A DNA stretch of 64,000 bases from Callaeas wilsoni (lineage: Eukaryota > Chordata > Aves > Passeriformes > Callaeidae). The notes under the pieces were generated by a model. The model had not been told where the DNA came from and made no database searches. It worked only from the letters and a program-made list of their open reading frames with translations. Position 1 is the stretch's first letter. Each line of letters begins with the position of its first letter. Shown here piece by piece: positions 11,857-22,865 of the stretch. The stretch is from NCBI GenBank assembly GCA_013398955.1, contig VWPU01017864.1, positions 124,001 to 188,000 of the forward strand. The letters run 5' to 3'. The position numbers were made by a program, and so were the translations under genes.

Positions 11857-14800
11857 TGTTAAGCAAGATTATTACTTTCAGGATAGGCTCGGGCCATACG
11901 CATATCAAAGAGAAAGGAACTGTCCAAATGTGCTTGTAACTAACACAAGCCAGTATCCAAATATGCTAAACTCTTCCGTGAACATGTGAAACAGTTGTCT
12001 GAATCAAAAAAGACGACTGGACTGCCAAACAGGCTCCTTCTGATGCTATCTACCTGTGTAATAAATCAAGCAACTCTACATTATCTAATGGTCTCTTCTT
12101 GCTTTAAGAAACAGATCTGTGATTGCGATGCACTTTAGGAAAAGCATGGCATCATCCCATTACACTCATGCTTTAGATGACAGATGATTACAGATTGCCT
12201 GCCCGCATGTCCAAAATCCAAGATATCGATGTGAGAAATTAGTCTCATATGTAAGGTATATTTGAATATGTGAATGGTGAGAAGGTTACTGTGCTTTAAA
12301 AAAATAGATTTTTAAGAAAGACCACTGGCGGCAGGGAAGCAGTGGCAGTGTGGGCACTGTCTTGTGGAGTTAAATCTGATGATTGGTCCATTCGGGCCTG
12401 TATTTCCCCCCAACAGCAGCTTTTACTTTATATTTCACAGGGACATAAGGCTAATGAACAGACAGTCAGACCTATATCCCTTCTAAAACACTTGGTTGTT
12501 GATATGGTATAAAACCCTGAGCATTTTCCAGATCCATATCTTACTTTGAATGCTTCTGAATTACTGATTCTAGCAACGCTTTGTAGCAAGGGGTTTCATA
12601 ATGAAATGTGTAGGATGGGAAAGCTTTCCTCATGATCCACTTTCAATTTTCCATATTTAGATTTCAATTCTTGTTTGTGAAGAAGATTTTCTTCCCTTTA
12701 CAGCACATTTGGACACTGTGGATACCTTTTTCATTGCAGATTCTGCATTTTTATTTTCTAAAATTAATAATATGAATGTTTGACTCTCCTTAAAGAGACA
12801 TTTCTTTACACTTAGCTAATTCCCAGGGGTAATTTCTATCTTTGGCATATAGTAGTTTGTGAAGAACCACCTCTGAAGTAGCATTTTTAGAGTAGGTTTT
12901 CTTAATTATCTTTAAATTCTTGTAGCTGTGTTATCTTGGGTTGGGGGAGCAGTCTAGCCTTTTTGTTTTTAGGATTAAATAGCAGATTTAAAGCCTAGTA
13001 AAAATATACATTTATACATTATTCCTACTGCATATCTTACTTTTTCAGCGTTGAATTTCCCTTCCCATTGCAATTCTCAGTTTTTTAGTTTGTTTATGTG
13101 TCTTGGAAACTTTGACGTGGTCTGATATAGACAAGAAAAGATGAACTTTTTTTCATGTGATGGTTTATTCCCTTTTTCAAATTTTACAAAAGTTTTGATT
13201 CTTCTTTAAGGTGAGATGAGTTTGTGTGGTTAACAGTAATTTGCTCTCTTCACTAAAGAGGAAGACTATCTTGCTTCATTGGAATTACATCATTGACTGG
13301 GCAAAGGATGAATTGTACATGAAATTCTAAACAAACACATGAAAATGTTTATGTGGTGAAACTAATTTAAAATTCTATTCTCTTCTAGATGCAGTATTAA
13401 GTCTCAGTACCTTTTTAGCCAGGAAAATAAGCTGTTATGCATCGTCTTCAAATGTTCTTTGTATTCAACTCCATTGAAAGCTCTAGTGTCAAAATGGGGC
13501 AAAATGATAATTTTGTTTTAATCTAATGTATCATTTACAGTAACTGTATTCTGATCTCAGAAGGTGCAGTATCCATTATACATTAATCATCACTGCATTA
13601 CTATGGCATAGTTTCAGTAAAAGCAGTCAGTTTCAATGCTGTTGGTGAGGGCATTTCCACAACTCAGCTTACTTATTTTAAAGTAAAACTTACTTATTAA
13701 TTTCAGGGATTTATAATGCCTAAGATGAAATAATTACAGTGAGTCTCTGACGTTTGGTTGGTCTCTTCCTTAAATTGTTTCAACCTGCTTTTAACCTTCC
13801 TGTCACTTTCAGGAATTTTAGCTGTTAAAATGCATTTTCAGGGGTCAGATCTCTACTTTAGTGGGAATCCTCATGTTTTCAAGGTTGCTGCATGAGTGAT
13901 ATAAGCAGGATTGTCACTCTCTGGAAATATTTAAACAGCCTTCTGCTTCCAATAACATATTTGCTCCATGGGAACCGTTATTAAGAGATTTCAGGACTGG
14001 AAAGACTTCAGGTGCCCACGTGGCCATTGCACAGCACTTGCAAAAGCAGTGCCTCTCTGTAAAGCCTCCAAAAACTGAGATTGTGGCAGGCACGGAGCAA
14101 GCAGTTATTTAAAATGCCTGTAATGTACAGAACATTGTATGGCAGTGGTGCCATAAACAGGCACAGAGAGTACAGCAGCCAATACTCAGCTGTGTGCAAC
14201 TTTGCCATGTTTTAATGCTTCCAGCCAGCACTTTTGACAGCAGTTTGTCTCAACTTGATGTTTTTATTACATTTGCCTTATATTTAAGTCATAGCTAAAA
14301 TGATTAAATTAGGGAGGAATTAATTCTGTGGCTTCTTTTTTTTTTTTTCCTGGAAAGTCTTAGCTGTTCCCAGAAAAACTACACTTTTTTTCCTCTGGAG
14401 AGAACTTGCAGCATGGCTGTCTGGTCTCAGAGAGGTGTGTTTCAGCACTCTAGGCAAATTTTTTGTCCAGGTTTAAAGTGTCTGACAAATCTGCCTTGGA
14501 GTGATCTTAATAGAGGTTTCCTCGTGTGCTGCACTGCAATTCCCTGAGGACTCTCCCTTTTCTGGGCACTCACAGGGGCAGTGCTCCAGGAGCAGCCAAA
14601 GGAGGGGTGGGAATATGAATTCTGCATCTGTCCTCCAAGTAGCCCAAAACAGGCACTTTGACATGCAGGGTTGAACAAAGGTTTCACAGCTACTCCTCTA
14701 CAGGGCTGCCAGAGAATGCTGTGGCAACTGACACAGAAACCAGAGAGAGATTTTAATCTGTACTTTCCTGATTTGATTGCTGGGAGGGATAATTGGGAGA

Positions 14801-16839
14801 TGCAGAAATAGAGGAATAGGTTGTATCCCTCTCTTTTAATGGCTGCAATGATGAGCTGCAAGGCTGGACGAAGAATTGCATTTAACATTTCTGGTTAAAC
14901 TCTACCCAGAGTATTTCCCTCCCAGTAACTTCAACTGCAGTTTCTTTCTAATCCCTTTTCTCTCCCACCAAAGCTCACTGAGGCCCAGGATAGGCAAAAT
15001 CTGCTCCTTGCCTAGTAACAGAACAAAAGTCCAAAATCCTAAAGGCAGGGATTTCTGACAGGTGGTAGAAGTGCACACCACACACTGGTACACTGCATAT
15101 GATTTTGACCCTGTCAGCATCAAAGATGTTCCTTTTGGTATGTTCACACCATTACCTATTAGCAAGATGTCAAGAAGTTAGAGATGTTTAAAACATGTTG
15201 GACACATATTTTTGCCTGGCTGCACTATCTGAACTGATAATATCAAAGGCACTTGATTAGGCAGAGGGACACATAATGGCTATAATTGCTTGAAATTCTT
15301 TAAAATAGATGAACTGTAAATAGATGGCATATGCAGAACTCATAATGAGATTTGTGTGGAATAAGGAATCTGTGTACATGTGTCTGGAATGTTATGGCCA
15401 CTTTGCTGGTGTCTGCCACGTGGGAGTAGCATATGAATTCAAGTTTTTCTATCACTCCACTTCATCACATATTTTCTCTGTGACTTTCTATGTGTAAGTA
15501 CATTTATGCATCTGTATCTCTCCTCATGTACCTCCCTCTGCAATGAACATCTGAAGAAAAGAAGCATTCCTATTTTTCTAGGTTTTGAGGGAATTGTCCC
15601 AGCTATCCTGTTTATCAGGAAAGAATGAAATGATAATATACAAAACAATGCCTGGATCAGCTTGATTCTATTTAGATTCTGTGCATAAAATCAGTCCACA
15701 TCTCCCCTCTCCTCTGTCTACCTGGATATTAGTTAGCTGATGACTAGTTAACCATTTGTCACCTGGCTAGTTTAATTTAGTAATCATTTCCTCTTAAATC
15801 TCTCACAATATCTATGATTCCAACCCCAAAGATTCCTGTATTCCATCACTACCAATCAAGCTCACTGAATAAATCATAGCTTTATTGCTTCCAAAGCTGA
15901 CAGTAAGGTCTATGCTCACCAAAGAGAAAGGTTAAACACTTTTCCATCTTATTGTTCTTTTCAAATACAATGAAGCATCATGAAAATCCTCGCACTCCTC
16001 AGTGCTGTCATGCTAAATTAACATATAGTTTTAAGGAAAAGCAGAATATATTTGAGTAACACCTAACACAGTATTTTCATTTTGTCCTTAATGGTAACAG
16101 ACAGTTGCTACTTCCTGTTTCACTTTTCAAGGATGTTGTGTTTGGTTTGGGGATGCACTGGAAGTATAATATTACCAGGTCTGGAAAAGAAAAGAAGTGA
16201 AAAACATTTCAGTCTGGGAATTCACCTGTCCAGTTAGACACCCTTCTTTTAAATCTCTTGAATGAAATAAGGAGAGGATATCAAAAGAAATGAAAGTTTC
16301 TTTCAACTATTGGTACGGGAAGGTAGGCATGAACAGTATTAGGAATGTGTACAGAAATACTTTATTTAAAATTAATAATTACTCATAGATGTTTAATATC
16401 TTGTTTTAAGTTCTAAGAAGTCAATGGATTGCTTATAATTGTGTGTAACATTTCCCACTGACATTTTCGTAAACATATATTATGCATGCTGCTCTTGTTG
16501 GTAGCATGCCCTAAAATATCTGCTAACGAACTATTAACCCTTCAAAAGCATTTATGATTTTCTTTGCAACATGTAGTGAAAGCAAAGAGAGCACGGTTGC
16601 CATGTGAAAATATATATGAACTAAAAATTCCAGTGACCCATGGGGGTAGATATTTAGTGTAAGTTCTTTCATCCATTTTGAACATGTACTTTTGTCTCTG
16701 TTTTCAGTACCAAAGAGTCTAAAGGCAACCTGTGTCAAGTAACATCCTGCTTAAAGATACAAAGGAGGGAAGTTTCTGAGAACATTACTGTTTTTTCTGT
16801 AAAGTGAAAGTTATTAACTGATTCATTATTGCAAAAGAG
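11857..16839. other. Long unique AT-rich stretch, no gene seen
   Basis: About 5 kb with no recognised repeat apart from short poly-T (around 14337-14349). The longest frame is 14442-14888 on the minus strand (148 codons). It has no recognisable domain, overlaps a second minus-strand frame, and is about the length expected by chance somewhere in a 64 kb window. Confidence 0.5.
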
Positions 16840-17344
16840 AATCACAGAATGGTTGGGGCTGAAAGGAACCACTGGAGGTCATCTTGGTCCAGCCCCCCTG
16901 CCTAAGCAAGTTACCCAGGATCTTTTCTAGACAGGAATATCTCCAAAGAGGGACACTCCAGAGGGCTTCTTGGGGATCTGTGCCATTGCTGTCACAATCA
17001 TAGTGAAAAGAATTTTCTTGTGTTCAGAGGGTAAAAAACCTCCCTGTTTCAGTTTGTGTCTACTGCCTCTGGTCCTGTCGCTGGGTACCACTGAAAAGAG
17101 CCTGGCTCTATCTTATTTGCACCATTCCTTCAGATATTTGTGCATATTGATACTGATTAGGTCCCCATGAAAATTCTCTTCTCTAGGTGTCCTGGACCTT
17201 CCTCATGAGAATGCTCCAGTGTATATTTTTGACCCTTTGCTGGACTGTCTCCAATAGTTCCATGCCTATCTTCTGCTGGGGAGCATAGAACTGGATTCAG
17301 TTCCCAGCTGTGGCTGGTGAGGATCTTATAGTTCAGGGGCAGGA
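16840..17344 (-). mobile_element. CR1 LINE fragment (older C/D-like subfamily)
   Basis: The plus strand opens with AATCACAGAATGGTTGGGG and then shows the antisense CR1 3' UTR and pol C-terminal landmarks: TTTCAGTTTGTGTCTACTGC, CTGGTCCTGTCGCTGGGTAC, CCACTGAAAAGAGCCTGGCT, TTTGCTGGACTGTCTCCA and GGGGAGCATAGAACTGGA. About 500 bp remain. CACAGAATGG instead of CATAGAATGG, and the wording of the 3' end, point to a different and more diverged subfamily than the copy at 8.8 kb. Confidence 0.93.
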
Positions 17345-17352
17345 AATATGGT

Positions 17353-17423
17353 GCCCTGTTTTGTTTATTTATTGTTGTTGTTGTTTGTTTGCTTGTTGGT
17401 TGGTTTTGGTTTTGGTTTTTTGT
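17353..17423. repeat. G/T-rich simple repeat
   Basis: GTTGTTGTTGTTTGTTTGC followed by TTGG/TTTTGG units. It begins about 10 bp beyond the truncation point of the neighbouring CR1. Confidence 0.8.
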
Positions 17424-18320
17424 TACAGTATTTTGGCTCTTTAATGGTGATTTCAACTTGAAACAGATAAATTTAAAAAGATGCCTATCAGTGGCCTTTG
17501 TCAGTAGCATGCCCTTCAGCAATGACATCTGAATGCCAAGCCTGACTTAATTTCTACAGAGAGTTTATTTATCTCTTTATGCCTTCTATTGTCTTTTATT
17601 CTAGCTGCTGCCATTTGTTACTTCTATAGAAGCTGACCTACAGTTTTTATCTCTCTTTCTGCCCTCAGCAGTACAGATGCCTGGTGGCATATTGGATGTT
17701 TTTTCTTTGAAACCTTCCCCTGTAGTACTGCTCCCCTATTATTCTCATCTTGGTCTAACTCGTCCCACGCTTGGCTGTGTTTCTCACAACAGTCCCGATT
17801 TTCTTGCCCACTGGAGTTTGCAGGATGCAATCTGGGGCTCCCGTCTAAGCTTCTCAAGGAGCAGCAGTCAGCACTCAGCTAAAACGAGACCCAAGTTCAT
17901 TCCAGATTTTGTTTCAGCCTTTTAGAGAATCAGTCCATGCTATACTAAACATTTCTGCTACTGGTCTCTTCACAGACTGAGCCTGTGTCCTCGTTATGGT
18001 TGGCTGAGCCTGTGAAGGGTGAAAGAGTTTCACCCTGGCAGTACCAGTGATGGATTTTACAAGGAAAAATCACCTGTTCTGCTGTTTCTACTTCCTCTCC
18101 TTTCCATTAAAAGGTTTAATCTCTTTTGTCCTTGTTTCTGAAGTTTCTACTTCAGCTTGTCCTGTCCTCTGGATTGCTTCTCTCATTTAACTACAATTTG
18201 TGGGGCAGACTCACTGATGCCACACCTTTTTTTCTATCTCTGTGCTACTTTGGTAAGGACAGAGTACTGCAGAATAATAAGAACAAGGTTCACAACTCAT
18301 TAAGCTTCCAATTATTCTTC
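17424..18320. other. Unique non-coding sequence
   Basis: No gene or repeat is recognised. Overlapping short frames at 17624-17925 on both strands have no known domain. Confidence 0.5.
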
Positions 18321-18376
18321 CATAAGTTTTCTTTTCTCTTTTTTTTTTTTCCTTTTTTTTTTCCTTTTTTTTTTCC
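18321..18376. repeat. Poly-T / pyrimidine tract
   Basis: T runs of 8-13 interrupted by CC (positions 18339-18374). This is simple low-complexity sequence and not clearly the tail of any element. Confidence 0.85.
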
Positions 18377-20260
18377 ATCCATCAGTTGCTTGTTATTTTA
18401 GGGTGTTCCACTTTGTGTTTTGGCTGCATTATATGGAGCCCCAAGCTAAGGATCTCTAATACTTGTTTGGAACCTGTGAGTTCTGTTATAATATGTAAAT
18501 ATTTAAACATTAAAATATCTTGCATGCCTCTGAGAAAATATTTTAATATTCAACATGTCCTAATTTCTCCAAAGTAAGAAAAGTACATCTTGTTGCTTTT
18601 TTAGATGTACCTTCCAAAGTGGGTGTAAAGGACCTAGAGAAGGCAGATGTATAGCCAGTGCAGTATTTCTTTTAGGCCCTGGGTAGACAGAATAGTGCAG
18701 ACTGTGTGGAAAGTGATGGATGATGGAAAAGGAGTGCTGATTCATAGGAAGGGTGGGAAACCATAGCAATTCAACTAAAGCCAAATGATGTTGGGAAAAA
18801 CAGTTTTCTAATCGGGTCTGGACATGCTTATTGTAAAGAGGCATTTCTGAGTGGAAAAACAGCCCTCTGCTGTTAATACAGGAAGTAGAGAAAAGAAAAA
18901 AAATGAAAAGAGAGAAGATTTCATTTTATTTTACCCTGTAACATATTTATCTTTGGTCCATTCATTTCTTGTTTGTTTGTTTTGGGGTTTTTTTAAGTTT
19001 ATAACATGATTTTCATTCTTTCTTCTCATATTTATTCCTCTCAGCCCAACAGAGTTAATGGAGATTCTTAGTATTTCCAGTTTCATTTCAATGGGTAGGC
19101 TCAGTGGAACAAAGGATTATTCAAAATAATCAGGATGGACAGATTCTGCCCTGGCACTTTTCAAAGGATTCTTTCTCAGGGTTAAAGAAAGAGAAATATT
19201 TTGGCTGAGTGTCTTCTTTAACTTCTGCCTACTTTGTATTCTTTGATATTTGGGAATTATCCCAAATGCTGTCCAGTTCTCTAAGGGGCTGCCTGAATAG
19301 GAAATGTCTCCTACATAAAGCAGTGTGGCTTTATGGGAAGAATTGCTCTTGGTGTGTTGATGTGCTTTCTGCTGATGTAGTGGGGTTCAGTACTTTATAA
19401 CTGTCACTTTGAAATTTTTCTGTGGACTACTAATAAAAATGGGGATTAGGGAATACTGCTGATCCCACTCCAAAACAAATATTCCTACAGAGAGAACTAA
19501 CATGCAGTTTGTTTGTATCTGCTTGGAATTTAAAGAAGGTTCACTGCAAATAAAATGGCAGCAGATTTACTACTAGAGGTTTTTTCCACTTCTGTTTTGC
19601 CTCAGCACTACGGGTAGTGGTACAAGATTTGCAGTTGTTCCAAATCTTGCGCATACTGATGCTAACTAGACTGACCTCCTTGACATGCAATGAGCATGTT
19701 TTTCATCACACAAGCCAGAGTGGTTTCCATTTCTGCATTTTAATTCTTCCCTTTTTGCTTTGAAATTCTCTCTCTTCCTTCTATCAGAAGTAAATATTAG
19801 TTCTATAGAACTAAGATAGTCAAACACATGCATATAAATGCATTGGTTTCTTTGAGATTTTATGAATCTCTTCCAGTCTTGTACATTTGGTTCAAAAATA
19901 TTGATAAAATTAGGCTCAGAGTTTACTGTCAGTCATTGCTTCTGTAGCCAAGGATGTGGAAGAGTTAAATTGCAAGCATCATTCCTTTATCCAATATGAA
20001 GTGGGTAAGACCTGTAGATGCACACCAACCTCAAAAACTAGGACTTGCCATTGACTTTCCAAATGAATTTATTGTCCAGCATCTCAGACACAAACATTTA
20101 GACCTGGGTTTTCAAAGGAGTTTCAATGGTATTTCAGATTAGCCCAGTAAATTAGCATTGGAATTTCTGGGACTGCTATATGTTTTTTACAATCGATCTT
20201 CCACATAACTTTTGCAGAAGCGTTAAGTTTCTTCTCCTTTTTTTTTCCTCCCATACATAG
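18377..20260. other. Unique AT-rich non-coding sequence
   Basis: I see no gene or mobile element. The open frames are under 95 codons. A short T/G-rich stretch lies near 18968-18995. Confidence 0.5.
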
Positions 20261-20300
20261 TAACATACTTGCTGTTATATATTAACATATTTGCTGTTGC
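20261..20300. repeat. Short tandem duplication (about 22 bp unit)
   Basis: TAACATACTTGCTGTTATAT at 20261-20280 is followed from 20283 by the near copy TAACATATTTGCTGTT, with one mismatch over 16 bases. Confidence 0.8.
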
Positions 20301-20578
20301 TTCCGAGCCAGGGAAGGTTTGTTGTGTGCTGTTTTTAAAAAATATTGTTGCTTCGAGATTTATAATATGACTTTCAATCTGGCTTACTTGTTGTACTTCC
20401 AAGTAAGAAACAGTTCCTTGTATTCCCTTGGGAGACTGCTTAATTGGGATGTATTAGAAAATGTATTGTGTAATAATAATAGCTGTTTACATAATATGAA
20501 ATACTCACAAGGATTAACCAAACCTACTACAGTCCCAATAGAAATAATATCAAATATCTTCAGCTCAAGGACATAGGT

Positions 20579-20702
20579 TAGGGTTTTTTAGTTTGGGGGT
20601 TTTTTAAATAGTGAAGATGTTCTTGTTTTGTTGTGTGGGGGGTTTTTTGGTTGGTTTGTTGTTTTGGGGTTTTGTTTTGTTTGGTTGGTTGGTTTTTTTT
20701 AG
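20579..20702. repeat. G/T-rich low-complexity array
   Basis: About 120 bp almost entirely G and T on the plus strand, with runs such as GGGGGTTTTTT, GGGGGGTTTTTTGG, TTTTGGGGTTTTG and GGTTGGTTGG. Several G runs of four to six give some potential for G-quadruplex structure. Confidence 0.85.
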
Positions 20703-22739
20703 GCAATAATCTTCTTCCTTTCTACTGTATAAAACATCCTCCAGTTAGGCAGAACTGTACATAAATTATTCTTTCAGGTAACTGTTACAACATCAAGGCT
20801 GTCTAGGAAATTACACTGTCATCTGAAATGTTCACCAAGTAATGGGCAGCCATTTTCTCAGAGAAAAAGGTCATAAAGAGATGAACAAAAGATAATTAAT
20901 AACAATTACTGTGTCAGGCCTCTCTGGGGATTTTTAACATTGTGATCAAGGGCTAAAAGGAGATGCTTGGAAGGAAAGATTTGTGGCTGGAGTCCATAAA
21001 CCCCACAGGTATTGCTCCTAAGAAGGCGGATTTCATCCACTTCTGAGGCACAAAAGCATTTGACATTGTTTGACGTTGTCAATAGTGAAATATTTGCAAG
21101 CTATTTAGAAACCCTGTGTGCAAAGCTGCCTTCCGATTTAGCCAGCTCCCTTCAGTCTTCCCTGGCCAAATGCACCAAACATGGAAAGCAGTGGCTTTCC
21201 AACACAGAGCTTTTGAAACACAGGCATTTAAATATCACCTCTGCTGTCCTCGTTGGTGAGCTTTCATTTTAAGGATAGAGATTTCCATGTGCATCCTTCT
21301 GAGCTCCATTTGCTCTTTCTAGAAAGCAAGAAACCAGCCTGCAGGGTTCTGCTGGTCAACATGGAGAGAAGAGAGGAGCTGGTCAGTGCAGAGACATTGG
21401 GGAGAGGGGGGAAGGAAAGGTGCCCTGGAAGAGGAAGAAGCACAGATGCACGTGTTTCTCGTAGTGCTTCCTGGCACCTGGTACCTGAACAAACTGATGC
21501 CATGGCTGCAGAGGAAGCGTGGAAGGGTAGGCAGCTGGGACAGAGCAGACAGCAGGGTCAGCGGACAACTGTGGTGGAAATCTTGCTGCATTCTGTTCCC
21601 ACCCTGTCTGATAATGAATGCCAAGCATGTGTGTTAACACTGCTGAGCTAATTATCTCTTGGCACTATGATAGCAACAGTTTCCAACCTCATGCTGAACT
21701 GTGTGGGTTTGCCACAGCCATGAAATTGTATCAGACAAAGGGAAATTCAAATTTCCAGGAAAATCAAGTGTGCATACAAAAGTAAATCCCAGGAGGGCTG
21801 AGCAAAGCAGTGGGCTTCTCTAAAGCTAGCCAGGGCTAAAAAACTGTGTACATCACTTTGATTTATTCAGATCAAAAATGAACCAATAGAAAGCAGAACA
21901 ATGTTGGAAGTTATACTTGAAGAATATCCATGCCTGGAGAAGCCTAATAAATTGAATATTCTGTCTGTTCTTCCTCTCCAAAGTACTCGAGTGACATGAA
22001 ACAAGACTTCTCACTCATGGAAAACTGTGAGATGGGAGAAAGCCCTTGATGTTGAAGTGCAGCCACTGCACAGTAATATCTGTCAAGTTCTTGGTGAAGA
22101 AGACTTCCTTATCTTTTCAGAAAATAGCATTCTTGTGTATCGTCCCTTGAGAAAGCACTAGTTGGACTTAAATTTTGAAAATTACCTGACCTTAACACAG
22201 CCATTTCCTGAAAGAGGAAAGAATTCAAGAAGAAAAATTCTGTCTTTCCAGCAGCACGTTAGCTCAGCAAGCCTTTGGAAGCGTGCAGTACCCATGGAGA
22301 ACCTTTCACTTACAAGAGCTTCCCACTGGGTATTATGGATTTCAGTCTAAAGCTAACAGCTTTTGAAGATCCTCCTCCTACACTCTGTTCTTGTTTGGCA
22401 GCCTCTACTCTAGTCATATGGAACAAGGGATGGTATTTCAAAATGTTGTGGTTAGCTTGTACAACTCTATTGTCCATCTTCTGCTCGAATGTTGCAGCAA
22501 CATTACATATGGCTGCTGTCTAGGGGGCTTTTAGGAATTCAGAGTCAAAAAGATTCTGCCTTAGGCTATGAGGTAAAGTTAGAAGAATGAGATCTTGAAA
22601 CAATTTAACCAAAGAATTTTTGGCAGACCCACATAGTCTTTTGCTTGATCTGCAGCTTTGGTAAGATGAGACAAAAAAATAGGAGGATGCAGGAGGACAA
22701 ATAATAACATAGAAACAATTATAAGTGCCATTATTTATA
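20703..22739. other. Unique sequence, includes a stop-poor block at 21.25-21.65 kb
   Basis: No recognised gene or repeat. 21253-21651 is open on the plus strand (132 codons), and three overlapping minus-strand frames cover the same bases because the block is locally GC-rich. None contains a known motif. A homeobox/SOX-motif-rich patch lies at 20880-20960. Confidence 0.45.
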
Positions 22740-22741
22740 TT

Positions 22742-22862
22742 AGTAGCCCTTCTTTACTTTAAAAGCTATGTTCAGTTCTAGGTACTTAATCATAAAAAGG
22801 ATAATGCAGAATTAATTGAGGTTCAACAAGAATGAATAGGGGTATGGGAAAATGTGAGTAAA
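22742..22862 (+). mobile_element. Ancient L3/CR1-L-like LINE remnant (tentative)
   Basis: The sequence around TATGTTCAGTTCTAGGTAC, TCATAAAAAGGATAATGCAG, GGTTCAACAAGAATGAATAG and GGTATGGGAAAAT follows the order of an old amniote CR1-L/L3 pol segment (..FNSGT..KRI..VQQRMN..MGK-type wording). It is badly decayed, so the assignment rests on short matches. Confidence 0.5.
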
Positions 22863-22865
22863 AAG

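Noticed and set aside
14442..14888. 148-codon minus-strand open frame, the longest outside identified repeats
   Set aside because: No domain, signal peptide or splice context. A frame of this size is expected about once by chance in 64 kb of six-frame AT-rich sequence, and an overlapping frame covers part of it.
20579..20702. Telomere-like G/T repeats (TTTTGGGG words)
   Set aside because: Irregular units with no TTAGGG array, as expected of simple repeats and not of an interstitial telomere.
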